In this document: positions 9,717 through 18,305 of the stretch, piece by piece
How positions within the stretch are numbered: position 1 is the first letter of the stretch
How the letters are laid out: every line of letters starts with the position of its first letter
From: JACJYE01 sp964432875
GTDB lineage: Bacteria; Bacteroidota; Bacteroidia; Chitinophagales; Saprospiraceae
Direction of reading: 5' to 3'
DNA: 23,490 bases
Assembly: GCA_964432875.1 (NCBI GenBank)
Contig: CAYSPJ010000083.1
Coordinates: forward strand, 1-23,490
The notes under the pieces: generated by a model
Seen by the model: only the letters and a program-made list of their open reading frames with translations
Told to the model about the DNA's origin: nothing
The model's database searches: none
Made by a program: the position numbers and the translations under genes

Positions 9717-11201
9717 TTAATAACCATCGCTGCTGCTCTTGCTGCTGCCGGCTGGCGGATCCATCTCCACCTCATCGGGCTGGGCGGCGCGCATTTCAAC
9801 GCGGCGGTTCATATAGCTATTGCCAGAGGGAACCAGCAAATCGCTTTGGCCTTTCCATTGTATAATCAGGCGCCCGCGGCCGATGCCGTGGCTGTTGACC
9901 AGATGTTCGACCACGGCATTGGCGCGGCGATAAGAAAGCTGGTTGTTGTGGGATTCCGGGCCAGTTGCATCGGTGTAACCGGTGACGACCAGCCGCAGGT
10001 TCGGGTTGCCTTTCATCATGCGGCCGATGCCCGCCAGCGTACCGTAGTCAGAATACTTGACGGTGTAGCTATCCACGCCGAAATGTATCATGGGCAGGAA
10101 CCACTCGGTCACTGCGCCGCCGGCGCTACCGGTACCGCCCTGGCCAGTGCGGAGCTGGAAATTCTGCAATTCCTCGGCGATGATATCCCGTACGCGCCCT
10201 TCGGTGACGCCACCATCGCGCGGAGCGATGGGATTGACAACCACACCTTCCTCATTGACGCGCTCGCCAGGGCGGGGTGGGAAGTAAGGCTCTTTATCAA
10301 GGTAATCCGGCACGCCGTCGCCGTCGCTATCCAGGGTACGGCCCTTGGTATCAACGGATACGCCGGGAGGGGTGTTGGGTTCCATGTCCAGGGCATCCAC
10401 AACGCCGTCGCCGTCGGTGTCTACGAAGAATTGTTCCTGCTTCTCCTTCATGTCCGACAAGTCATTCATTACCATATCCAGTGGGTTGACCCAATAGAGG
10501 GGTTCAGAACGGGTGCTGGTATTGCCGATGTTGAAGTTGAGCTTGATGGTAGAAAAGTGCATGACATCCCGGAAGAGGGAGCGCTCCATAGAGCCGCCGC
10601 GCTGCAGATTGTAGCCATCGAGGAGATCCGCGCTGCTGCTAAACAGCACCAGGACCTGATGCTCCAAACCGACATTGAATCTTGGGCTGATGCGGAAATT
10701 GACGCCCACGCCGCCACCGAGGTGAGGTGCAAACTCATAACCTGGTTCGCTCAGCGGGCGCTTAGGGTCATCGCGCCTTTGCGCCTGGAAATAACTGCCT
10801 CCTAAACCGACCATGGCATAGATGTTGGTTTTGCGCACCGACTGGTTCCAGCGCAGGCTGTTGGCAGAAATAATGCCGTATGCGGTACCCGCCATGTATG
10901 TCGTCTTAAACTCGCGGTAATTATTCGCCTCCACAGCACCTTCTTCACCGAAAGCAAAGCCATAGAAGCCATCCAATCGCAGAGAGAAGACGTAGTCCAG
11001 CGATTTGCGGATATGCAAGCCCACACCGTAGCCGGGCATCTGGTTTACATCGCCAGAGATAAAGAGATGGCCGCCTTGGACGCCCACTTCGATCATATCT
11101 CTTGGGGTTGCAAAGCTCGAGCTTTGCTTTTGAGCCTGAAGGCTGATGCCCAGCCCCAGAAAGAAGCTTATGGACAGTAAAAGGGTAGTTCGCTTCGTCA
11201 T
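9717..11201 (-). CDS. OmpA-family outer-membrane protein with TSP3 repeats
   Basis: 494 residues. Signal peptide about 1-24 (ending LQAQ); residues about 25-230 form an outer-membrane beta-barrel-like domain. Near residue 260 two calcium-binding thrombospondin type 3 motifs follow (DTDGDGVVDALD and DSDGDGVPDYLD). An OmpA/MotB-like peptidoglycan-binding domain occupies about 367-480, with VVTGYTDATGPESHN, LSYRRANAVVEHL and NRRVEMR visible. The C-terminal tail is Ser-rich. The family links the outer membrane to the peptidoglycan layer. The preceding gene on the same strand ends 360 bp upstream and its own promoter is likely, so it is probably transcribed alone; the hairpin at 9611-9651 ends the message. 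Confidence 0.93.
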   Translation of the reverse strand: MTKRTTLLLSISFFLGLGISLQAQKQSSSFATPRDMIEVGVQGGHLFISGDVNQMPGYGVGLHIRKSLDYVFSLRLDGFYGFAFGEEGAVEANNYREFKTTYMAGTAYGIISANSLRWNQSVRKTNIYAMVGLGGSYFQAQRRDDPKRPLSEPGYEFAPHLGGGVGVNFRISPRFNVGLEHQVLVLFSSSADLLDGYNLQRGGSMERSLFRDVMHFSTIKLNFNIGNTSTRSEPLYWVNPLDMVMNDLSDMKEKQEQFFVDTDGDGVVDALDMEPNTPPGVSVDTKGRTLDSDGDGVPDYLDKEPYFPPRPGERVNEEGVVVNPIAPRDGGVTEGRVRDIIAEELQNFQLRTGQGGTGSAGGAVTEWFLPMIHFGVDSYTVKYSDYGTLAGIGRMMKGNPNLRLVVTGYTDATGPESHNNQLSYRRANAVVEHLVNSHGIGRGRLIIQWKGQSDLLVPSGNSYMNRRVEMRAAQPDEVEMDPPAGSSKSSSDGY

Positions 11202-11438
11202 AGTTACAGGGATTAATAGATTAATTGTATGTGCTTAAATAAAGGAGGCCTGACGATGAACTACCGCCAAACCTCCTGTACGGATGGCCACTGCCACCGG
11301 TGGCAGCAATAAGCGTATATTCAGGTTGTTGTTTACGTGTACTCAAATCGGTTGTCAATGTTAGCCTTTCTAGCTGGTATAGCTTTGTTGCTAAAGCCGT
11401 TATACTTTTCCTTATACTTAGTTTCCCCCATAGTGTTG

Positions 11439-11468
11439 CAAATTTATCGCAATTTTTTCAGCGAACAA
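11439..11468 (-). promoter_or_regulatory. Candidate promoter for the OmpA-family gene
   Basis: On the minus strand TAAATTTG (11439-11446) fits TAnnTTTG, and a TTG (11466-11468) lies 19 bp upstream, close to the usual -33/-7 spacing in Bacteroidota. It is the only exact match I found between the two minus-strand genes. Confidence 0.5.
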
Positions 11469-11528
11469 AAAAAATTGCTGCATTAAGTGGGATTTACTGC
11501 CATAAAAGGTAGGCTTTGCGCAAAACTA

Positions 11529-11553
11529 GCCTCTGTTGCTACGTAAAACAGGC
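11529..11553 (-). terminator. Weak hairpin after the dehydrogenase gene
   Basis: AACAGGC (11547-11553) pairs with GCCTCTGTT (11529-11537) with a short bulge and a 9-base loop. On the minus strand it is followed by TAGTTTTG. It begins just 9 bp after the stop codon at 11562. Confidence 0.35.
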
Positions 11554-11561
11554 ATCTCGGA

Positions 11562-12812
11562 TCAGCTACTCACCGCCTGCTCCATGCCCATAAGCTTGTG
11601 CAAAGCGATATCCAGCGCTGCCGAAGCGATACCGGCCGGCTGAGGATGGTAGTCAAAAACACCTTGCAAAGCTTCTCTAATGGTGCCTGAAACATCATTG
11701 AAGATCGCCTCGTCGGTCATTTCCACGTCTGGGGCCATAAAATAGGCAAAGACGCGCGCCATCCCACAATTGGCAATGAAATCCGGGATGAGGCTGGTCT
11801 GCTGATCGGCATACTCGGCGGTGGGCCCGAAGAAGACGCCATCGTCCACAAAAGGCACGTTGGCACCACAGGCGATCACCTCCAGGCCGCCAGCCAGCAT
11901 GTCCTCAACTTGTTTTCGCGTCACCAGTTTGGAGGCTGCGCCGGGGATGAAGATATCCGCGCCCAATTTCCAGATGCGCTCGTTTGCTTCGGCAAAAGGG
12001 ATCATGCCGTCAGCAACCAGCCGGTTGCCGTCCTTGCTCACGAAGAGCCGTTTGGTCGCCTGCATATCAAAGCCTGCTTCATTGATTAGGCCTCCTTCCC
12101 GGTCGATAATCCCCAACACGCGCGCACCGGCCAGGGTGAGGTAGCTGGCCGCTGCCGAAGCGACGTTGCCCCACCCTTGGATGATGGCCGTTTTGCCCTC
12201 CAGGCCGCTGCCGTGATAAATGTCATAGTAGTGCCGCACCGATTCGGCCACGCCAAAGCCGGTGATGAGGTCGGCCACCGCATATTTGTGGTCATCGGGC
12301 ACGAAACGGGTGTCTTCCACGATTTTGGCGCAGCCGTAGCGCAACTGGCCGATGACTTTGACCTTCTCCCCGCTGCTAGAATTTAAATGCCCATTGACGA
12401 TACCCTCCTGGGGGTGCCACAAACCCAAGGCCTCAGTGATGGGGATGACGTCCTTGAGCTCATCGACGTTCAGGTCCCCTCCCGTACCATAGTAATTTTT
12501 CAGGATGGGATAGGCAGCTTTGTACCAACGCCGTAGCACCTCGTTGCGGCGCGGGTCTTTGGGGTTGAAATTGATGCCGGATTTAGCCCCGCCTATATCC
12601 GGCCCGCAGACGGAGAATTTAATCTCCATCACTTTAGCCAGAGAAATGACCTCGTCTTTGGTCAGGCCCTCGCGCATGCGGGTGCCGCCGCCGGCCGCGC
12701 CATTACGCAAGGAGTTGATAACGATCCAGCCCTCGGCCTCGGTCTCCAAATCGTGCCACTCAAAGATAATTTCCGGGCGCTTGCTTTTGTATCGCTGCAG
12801 TATGTCTTTCAT
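11562..12812 (-). CDS. Glu/Leu/Phe/Val-type amino-acid dehydrogenase
   Basis: 416 residues, the normal length for the family. These enzymes oxidatively deaminate an amino acid to its 2-oxo acid with NAD(P)+. The N-terminal dimerisation/substrate domain has the two expected lysines, K65 (VMEIKFSV) and the catalytic K77 in GGAKSGI, a variant of the usual GGGKGG. A GTGGDLNVDE stretch stands where the catalytic Asp loop is expected. The C-terminal Rossmann domain carries GWGNVASAAASYL (the GxGxxA nucleotide loop). Which amino acid is used cannot be told from the sequence; the divergent substrate loops suggest caution about calling it glutamate dehydrogenase. It is divergent from the rhodanese gene and shares with it a region carrying the inverted-repeat family. 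A TAACTTTG box lies 31 bp before the ATG. Confidence 0.9.
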   Translation of the reverse strand: MKDILQRYKSKRPEIIFEWHDLETEAEGWIVINSLRNGAAGGGTRMREGLTKDEVISLAKVMEIKFSVCGPDIGGAKSGINFNPKDPRRNEVLRRWYKAAYPILKNYYGTGGDLNVDELKDVIPITEALGLWHPQEGIVNGHLNSSSGEKVKVIGQLRYGCAKIVEDTRFVPDDHKYAVADLITGFGVAESVRHYYDIYHGSGLEGKTAIIQGWGNVASAAASYLTLAGARVLGIIDREGGLINEAGFDMQATKRLFVSKDGNRLVADGMIPFAEANERIWKLGADIFIPGAASKLVTRKQVEDMLAGGLEVIACGANVPFVDDGVFFGPTAEYADQQTSLIPDFIANCGMARVFAYFMAPDVEMTDEAIFNDVSGTIREALQGVFDYHPQPAGIASAALDIALHKLMGMEQAVSS

Positions 12813-12843
12813 CGAAATTTGGTTTTATTTGATTTTGCGGCAG

Positions 12844-12851
12844 CAAAGTTA
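12844..12851 (-). promoter_or_regulatory. Candidate -7 box for the dehydrogenase gene
   Basis: CAAAGTTA on the plus strand is TAACTTTG on the minus strand, matching TAnnTTTG, 31 bp before the start at 12812. The inverted-repeat arm at 12866-12878 begins 14 bp further upstream, where a -33 box would be. Confidence 0.6.
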
Positions 12852-12865
12852 CGCACTTGCAGGAA

Positions 12866-12914
12866 ACTTTCGGGAAGTGGACAACACAATCGCCTGAGTG
12901 AACTTCCGGAAAGT
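12866..12914. repeat. Gapped inverted repeat, family copy C
   Basis: ACTTTCGGGAAGT (12866-12878) and ACTTCCGGAAAGT (12902-12914) pair at 12 of 13 positions, 23 bp apart. The left arm is identical to the arm at 7057-7069. The repeat sits between two divergent -7 boxes (12844-12851 and 12940-12947), so one bound factor could act on both genes. Confidence 0.78.
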
Positions 12915-12939
12915 TGCACCGTTATTTTTACGGATTACT

Positions 12940-12947
12940 TAGCTTTG
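12940..12947 (+). promoter_or_regulatory. Candidate -7 box for the rhodanese gene
   Basis: TAGCTTTG fits TAnnTTTG and lies 20 bp before the ATG at 12968. A TTG at 12914-12916 is 23 bp upstream, slightly far for a -33 box. This placement argues against the earlier in-frame ATG at 12914. Confidence 0.55.
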
Positions 12948-12967
12948 TGGAAAAATCAGCAAAAGCC

Positions 12968-13270
12968 ATGGAAGATATTCGAGTAAATGAACTCAAAGAA
13001 AAGTTTGAGCGCAAAGATGATTTTATACTCATCGACGTGCGCGAACCCTACGAGCATGAGGAGTTTAACGTTGGCGGGCAACTCATCCCGTTAGCTAAAC
13101 TGCCTGCCCAGCTCGATGAGCTGACCCCCTACAAGGATCAGGAAATCGTGCTATACTGCCGCTCTGGCAACCGCAGCGGGATAGCTAAGCAATTAATGGA
13201 GCGCGCCGGATTCACCAAGGTACGCAACCTGCTGGGCGGGATGCTGGATTGGGCCGATAGTGTCTCTTAG
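12968..13270 (+). CDS. Single-domain rhodanese-like sulfurtransferase
   Basis: 100 residues from the ATG at 12968, the usual size of one-domain rhodaneses such as GlpE and PspE. FILIDVREPYEHEEFNV near the N-terminus is the CH2A-type motif, and the active loop is CRSGNRSG with catalytic Cys64, which would carry a persulfide. No signal peptide is present, so it should be cytoplasmic. The frame is open back to an ATG at 12914, but that would place the start before the likely -7 box and adds residues with no rhodanese likeness. It is divergent from the dehydrogenase gene. The sulfur acceptor is unknown. Confidence 0.92.
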   Translation: MEDIRVNELKEKFERKDDFILIDVREPYEHEEFNVGGQLIPLAKLPAQLDELTPYKDQEIVLYCRSGNRSGIAKQLMERAGFTKVRNLLGGMLDWADSVS

Positions 13271-13312
13271 CTTGTTGCCTTTGTACTTGGCCAGCAAAGC
13301 AAAACAACAAGC
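13270..13312 (+). terminator. Possible hairpin after the rhodanese gene
   Basis: GCTTGTTG (13270-13277) pairs with CAACAAGC (13305-13312), with an inner CTTTG/CAAAG pair. No T-run follows. A second, longer-range pair GCTTGCCA (13311-13318)/TGGCAAGC (13406-13413) lies in the same 187-bp spacer. The rest of the spacer up to 13457 is AT-rich and probably holds the promoter of the fasciclin gene, but I found no exact TAnnTTTG box. Confidence 0.3.
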
Positions 13313-13457
13313 TTGCCATATCGTTCAGCACAAAAAACGGCTTATGACGTGTTTTTGTCAAAATTGTATTCTTGTTTAAGCTTTATCTTTTTTGCTCCAA
13401 CATAGTGGCAAGCTCGCTGTTAAAGGAAAGTCTTAAATCAATTTATTCATCAAAAAA

Positions 13458-16400
13458 ATGCCGATGAAGACCTTCCTTACCTATTTGAGCTTGCTATTGC
13501 TGGCGCTCCCGATGCGGGCGCAAACAGTAATGGACATCATCGCCAACAGCCCAGACCACATCATTCTGAATACCGCCCTGACAGAAGCGGGATTGAATGG
13601 TACGCTAGCTGGCGATGGCCCCTTTACCGTCTTTGCTCCGACGGACGATGCTTTTGCCTTCCTGCCCAGCGATCTGCTCGACGAGCTGCTGGGCGACCCG
13701 GCTGCCCTGACCAACACTTTGCTGTATCACGTGCTTGGCGCCACCGTGCTCTCCTCTGAGCTTGAGGATGGACAAACGCCAATCACCTTACAAGGCAAGT
13801 ATCTGCGCGTGTCGATCAACGCTCAGGGTGTTTTTATCAACGATGCACAAGTGACGGTAGCCGACGTGCAAGCTGATAATGGCGTGGTGCACGTCATTGA
13901 TGCTGTGCTCTTGCCACCACTAACGGTTATGGACATCATTGCCGAAAGTGCTGACCACAACACCCTGGAAAGCCTACTGGCTGGTGAAGGCCTTGACGCC
14001 GCCCTGAACACCGCTGGCCCTTTCACCGTATTTGCTCCCACCGACGCTGCTTTTGCCGCACTCCCTACAGAAGTTATCGATGAACTCTTGGCCGATACGA
14101 CTGGCGCGCTGGCGCAAATCCTCCTCTACCACGTTCTCGGCGCTGAAGTATTCTCCGCCGACCTTGAAGATGGCCAAACTGCCACTACCTTGCAAGGAAA
14201 ATACATCCGGGTGACCATCAACGCCCAGGGAGTATTTATCAACGATGCTCAGGTGACCGTCGTCGACCTGGAAGCTGATAATGGCGTCGTACACGTCATC
14301 GATGCGGTACTGCTGCCGCCAACTACCGTGATGGACATCATCGCCAATAGCCCCGACCATACTATCCTCGAAGAAGGTTTGCTTGGCGAAGGCTTGGACG
14401 CGGCGCTCAATACCGCCGGCCCCTTTACTGTTTTTGCCCCTACCGATGCTGCCTTCCTGGCACTTCCAGCAGATTTGATCGCAGCATTGAATGCGGACAC
14501 GACTGGTGCATTGACCAACATCTTCCTCTACCATGTACTGGGAGCTAACGTGCTTTCTACTGATTTGGTTGACGGACAGACCGCGGTGACCCTCAATGGC
14601 GCCGAAATCACCGTGACCATCAACGCTGAAGGCGTCTNNNNNNNNNNNNNNNNNNNNNNNNNNNNNNNNNNNNNNNNNNNNNNNNNNNNNNNNNNNNNNN
14701 NNNNNNNNNNNNNNNNNNNNNNNNNNNNNNNNNNNNNCCGACAACGGCGTCGTACACGTCATCGACGCAGTACTCCTGCCGCCGGCCCCGCCGAGCAATA
14801 CCGTTTTCGACATCATCGCTGGCAGCGATGTGCACAATACCCTCGAAGCAGCTATCCTGGCAGCTGGCCTGGACGGTGCATTGAGCAGCGATGGCCCCTT
14901 CACCGTCTTCGCCCCCACCGATGCCGCTTTCGATGCCCTGCCCGCTGGCACCATCGATGCCCTGCTGGCTGACCCCAGCGGTGCGCTGACCCAAATCCTG
15001 CTCTACCACGTGCTGGGCGCACAAGTGCTCTCCACCGACCTGGTGGACGGCCAGACTGCGGTGACCCTCAATGGCGCCGAAATCACCGTGACCATCAACG
15101 CTGAAGGCGTCTTCATCAACGACGCTCAGGTAATCATCGCCGACTTGCTGGCCGACAACGGCGTCGTACACGTCATCGACGCAGTACTCCTGCCGCCGGC
15201 CCCGCCTATCGACACTTGTACCACCTTCATCGGCGGCCCCTACAACAACTTCAACACCCTCTTCGGTGGTGCTCCGGTACCTGATGCCAATGGCGACTGC
15301 CCGGTCAATCAGATTACTGCTTTTGAAGTATGGGCTAGCGAAGCTTATGTCGTCAACAACTTCATCAGTGGGGTAGAATATACCTTTTCGATTTGCGAAG
15401 GGCCCGGCGCCGGATCATGGCCCGCTGAGCTTTCGATTATCGATCAGGATGGCAACATCGTCGCCTTCGCGCAAAACGTCTGCGAAATTAGCTGGACAGC
15501 TACTTATAATGGCACTTACTTCCTTGGCATCAACGAAGTAGGCGCTTGCGGCGGCGAATCTACGAACACTCAGACCGACAATGGCTTTCCGAGCTTGACC
15601 TGCTCGGGCGGTGTACAGTTGAATACCGTCTGGAACATCATCCAGGACAGCCCCGACCACAATACGCTGGAAGCAGCTATCCTAGCTGCCGGCCTGGATG
15701 TCCCTCTGACGACGGGCGGCCCCTTCACGGTCTTCGCCCCTACCGATGCCGCTTTTGATGCGCTGCCCGCTGGTTTGATCGACGAATTGCTTGCAAACCC
15801 GCAAGGTGAGCTCACCCAAATCTTGCTTTACCACGTGCTGGGCGCACAAGTGCTTTCCACTGATTTGGTGGATGGGCAAATCGCGACCACCCTCAATGGA
15901 CAAGACATCACCGTTACCATCAACGCCCAGGGCGTATTCATCAACGATGCCCAAGTCATCGTCGCCGACCTCCTGGCTGACAACGGGGTCGTACACGTGA
16001 TTGATGCGGTGCTGTTGCCGGAATTGGAGCCTTGCGACGTATTCGTCGGCGGCCCCTACAACAACTTCAACACCCTCTTTGGCGGCGCTCCGGCACCCGA
16101 TGCCAATGGCGACTGCCCGGTCAATCAGATTACCGCTTTTGAAGTTTGGGCTAGCGAAGCATATATTGTCAACAACTTCATTGAAGGCGTAGAATACACT
16201 TTCTCCATCTGCGAAGGCCCGGGTGCAGGCTCTTGGCCCGCCGAGTTGTCCATTATTGATCAAGATGGCAACCTGGTCGCCTTTGCGCAGGATGTTTGTG
16301 AAATCAGCTGGACAGCCGCCTATACGGGCCCTTACCTCATCGGCATCAACGAAGTAGGTGCCTGCGGCAGCGCATCCACCAATACGCAAACCGACAATGG

Positions 16401-17106
16401 CTACCCCACGCTCACTTGTACTAGCACCGCCGAGACCACGGTTTGGGATATCATCCAGGACAGCCCAGCCCACACCACTTTGGAAACGGCAATCTTGGCG
16501 GCGGGACTGGATGCCGCGCTGAGCGGTGATGGCCCCTTCACGGTCTTTGCTCCCACCGATGCAGCCTTTGCTGCCCTGCCGGCCGGCTTGCTAGACCAAC
16601 TGCTGGACGACCCAACTGGCGCGCTGACCGAAATCTTGCTCTACCACGTGCTGGGTGCCCAAGTGCTCTCCTCGCAGCTGACGGACGGCCAGATGGCGGC
16701 AACCCTCCAAGGGGAAGACATCACGGTCACCATCAATGCTCAAGGTGTGTTCATCAACGATGCTCAAGTGATTGTAGCTGATTTACTGGCCGACAACGGC
16801 GTGGTACACGTCATTGACGCCATCCTGCTGCCCAAAACGGTCAATACTGAAGACCAGTTCCGCAGCGAGCGCATCCGCATCTGGCCCAACCCGGCCATGG
16901 ATCACTTCCAGTTGGAGCTGCCTACTGAGTTGTCGGGCGAGGTCCGCGTCATGCTCTTCGGCATGGACGGCAAGTTGCTCCACACCTGGAACAGCCAGGT
17001 TCAGAATGGCCGCTATGACGTAAGTGCTCTTCCAGCTGGCGCGTATATCGTACAATTGCGTTCGGAGAATTTCGCTGCACAGCGCAAATTAATCTTGAGC
17101 CGCTAA
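13458..17106 (+). CDS. Multi-domain fasciclin (FAS1) surface protein with T9SS sorting domain
   Basis: One long gene interrupted by a 100-N gap (14638-14737). Signal peptide, residues 1-22 (ending MRAQ). FAS1 domains start at about nt 13524, 13923, 14325 (gap inside), 14800, 15625 and 16438; each shows TVFAPTD (H1), LLYHVLG (YH) and GVVHVIDAVLLP (H2). Domains 4 and 5 are each followed by a six-cysteine domain of about 138 residues (15208-15624 and 16027-16437). The end (from about 16840) is a T9SS sorting domain with IWPNPAMDHF, LPAGAYIV and a KLILSR tail. FAS1 proteins mediate adhesion and matrix contacts, so a surface adhesin is likely. The frame before and after the gap does not match across 100 N, but filling with 39 nt as in the next repeat restores it. 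Start could also be the ATG at 13464. A strong terminator follows. Confidence 0.92.
14638..14737. other. Assembly gap (100 N) inside the fasciclin gene
   Basis: Exactly 100 N, a standard placeholder. The left flank (to 14637) nearly matches the sequence ending at 15112, and the right flank (14738-14792) is identical to 15152-15206. The gap therefore fell at a repeat; the true missing length is 39 nt plus any whole number of hidden repeat units. Confidence 0.95.
15208..15624 (+). repeat. Six-cysteine insert domain, copy A
   Basis: Codes for 139 residues between FAS1 domains 4 and 5. Shared landmarks with copy B: GGPYNNFNTLFGGAP, DANGDCPVN, FSICEGPGAGSWPAELSI, VCEISW, GINEVGACG, TNTQTDNG and LTC. 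All six cysteines are conserved, while the FAS1 domains have none. The strand-rich pattern suggests a beta-sandwich, perhaps of the PPC or carbohydrate-binding kind, but I cannot name the family. Confidence 0.85.
16027..16437 (+). repeat. Six-cysteine insert domain, copy B
   Basis: Second copy, 816 bp downstream of copy A over the shared core, between FAS1 domains 5 and 6. The protein is close to identical in the core, while the DNA has many silent differences (for example Thr, Ile and Phe codons), so the duplication is older than the sorting-domain cassette duplication at 125-1418. Confidence 0.85.
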
Positions 17107-17150
17107 GCGTTCTCTTTGAATAACACTCCTGCTTCCCAGCAGGGGGAAGA

Positions 17151-17187
17151 AAGCCCCCTGGCTATTTTTAGCCGGGGGGCTTTTTAT
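17151..17187 (+). terminator. Intrinsic terminator of the fasciclin gene
   Basis: AAGCCCCCTGGCTA (17151-17164), loop TTTT, TAGCCGGGGGGCTT (17169-17182): a 14-bp stem with one G-T pair, followed by TTTATTTG. It starts 45 bp after the stop codon. A second weaker stem (AAAAAAGC 17231-17238 / GCTTTTTT 17262-17269, then T) follows in the same 288-bp spacer. Confidence 0.9.
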
Positions 17188-17302
17188 TTGTTACCACCTT
17201 TGCGAAATCGGATTGGGGCCAGCCCGATTTAAAAAAGCAAGCCCAACCGCACTGGATCCAGGCTTTTTTTTTCGGCAGCTTCCGCAAAACCCTCAATTAC
17301 CT

Positions 17303-17310
17303 TACCTTTG
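17303..17310 (+). promoter_or_regulatory. Candidate -7 box for the exonuclease gene
   Basis: TACCTTTG, an exact TAnnTTTG match identical to the one before the ABC-F gene, 84 bp upstream of the ATG at 17395. No convincing -33 box. Confidence 0.45.
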
Positions 17311-17394
17311 AAACCGCTACGCCGCCCAGGGGCTAAAACCCTTGCCACAATCTCAGGCGTGTTTCATAAAAAACATTTGCTCAAGTAATCGAAT

Positions 17395-18141
17395 ATGCAG
17401 CTTTCCAAACCTATCGTTTTCTTTGACCTGGAGACCACCGGCATCAACACCGCCACTGATCGGATCGTACAAATCGGGGCAGTCAAAATAATGCCTGATG
17501 GCAGCAAAGAAGAAAAAAATGTCTTAATCAACCCCACCATACCAATCCCCGCCTCCGCCACGGCGATACACGGCATCTCCAATGAAGCGGTGCAGAGCGC
17601 TCCAATCTTCCGGCAGATTGCCAAAAGCTTTGCCCAATGGCTCTCCGGCTGCGACCTGGCCGGCTATAATTCCGACAATTTTGACGTGCCGATATTGGTA
17701 GAAGAGTTTGCCCGCGCCGGCATTGATTTTCCCGAAGAAGGCACCCGCTTGATCGATGTACTAAAAATCGAAAGGAACGTCAACAGCCACCGGCTCGAGG
17801 AGACCTACAAACGCTATACCGGCCAAAGCCTGGACGGCGCTCACGATGCCTTAGCCGATATCCGCGCAACCGTGACGATCTTTGAGAAACAGCTCGAGCG
17901 GCATCCCAACCTCCCCACTTCCATACCAGACCTGGAAGAACTCTGCCAAGGTGAAAATAGCCGGATTGACTTCGCTGGGAAATTGTACGAAAAGAATGGT
18001 CAGGCCTGCTGGGCTTTCGGGAAACACAAAGACCAGCCGGTTTCCGAAACCCGAGACTATGCGGAATGGATCCTTAAACAGGATTTCCCCATGGACACTA
18101 AAAAGCACCTTCGCCGGATATTGGGTTTGTCGGCACCGTAA
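17395..18141 (+). CDS. DnaQ/ExoX-like DEDDh 3'-5' exonuclease
   Basis: 248 residues. The RNase-H-like exonuclease fold (about 5-172) shows all five metal-binding residues: D11 and E13 in FFDLETTG, D97 in YNSDNFDVPIL, and H150 and D155 in AHDALADI, with His in the DEDDh pattern. It would remove nucleotides from the 3' end of DNA or RNA with two metal ions. The C-terminal part (about 195-245; FGKHKDQPVSE, YAEWILKQDFP) resembles the small domain found at the end of exodeoxyribonuclease X and in DUF3820, so an ExoX-like repair or processing role is more likely than being the replicative proofreading subunit. It stands alone between the fasciclin terminator and convergent genes. Confidence 0.92.
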   Translation: MQLSKPIVFFDLETTGINTATDRIVQIGAVKIMPDGSKEEKNVLINPTIPIPASATAIHGISNEAVQSAPIFRQIAKSFAQWLSGCDLAGYNSDNFDVPILVEEFARAGIDFPEEGTRLIDVLKIERNVNSHRLEETYKRYTGQSLDGAHDALADIRATVTIFEKQLERHPNLPTSIPDLEELCQGENSRIDFAGKLYEKNGQACWAFGKHKDQPVSETRDYAEWILKQDFPMDTKKHLRRILGLSAP

Positions 18142-18280
18142 GGGCGATTGCTCCTGATAGATTGGGGCGCTCAAAGCGCGGATATGGATTCCCGCAGCTC
18201 ATGTTTGAACCCCTGCGAGGTTCTTTGAGCCAATTCGAGTGGGCAAATCCTTTAAGTCATCAGAGGCTTTGCAGCAAGAA

Positions 18281-18298
18281 GCCCCGTGCTTTGGGGGC
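18281..18298 (-). terminator. Weak GC hairpin after the epimerase gene
   Basis: GCCCC (18281-18285) and GGGGC (18294-18298) form a short stem with an 8-base loop, just after the minus-strand stop at 18306. The tail is TTCTTGCTGC, so it is not a strong intrinsic terminator. The rest of the 164-bp convergent spacer shows only a distant inverted pair, GCTCAAAG (18169-18176) and CTTTGAGC (18223-18230). Confidence 0.3.
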
Positions 18299-18305
18299 CT
18301 TAGGC

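Larger units (their letters stand above)
11202..11561. other. Intergenic region upstream of the OmpA-family gene
   Basis: 360 bp without a supportable gene. It contains a perfect 16-bp palindrome CTGCCACCGGTGGCAG (11291-11306), an AGGAGG/CCTCCT inverted pair (about 11243-11278), a candidate minus-strand promoter (11439-11468) and the end of the dehydrogenase transcript. If that promoter is used, the OmpA mRNA leader is about 230 nt and includes the palindrome. Confidence 0.65.

Noticed and set aside
9846..10805. A 319-codon plus-strand frame opposite the OmpA-family gene
   Set aside because: The minus strand codes for signal peptide, TSP3 and OmpA motifs; this frame has none.
12914..12967. 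Earlier ATG for the rhodanese gene
   Set aside because: It would lie upstream of the likely -7 box at 12940-12947 and adds residues outside the rhodanese fold.
13524..16840. Regular repeats taken as a possible CRISPR or satellite array
   Set aside because: The roughly 400-bp periodicity is explained by repeated FAS1 protein domains in one reading frame.
18169..18230. Possible tRNA between the convergent exonuclease and epimerase genes
   Set aside because: A GGTTCAAAC-like string and a distant 8-bp inverted pair exist, but there is no acceptor stem, D-arm or anticodon arm that fits.
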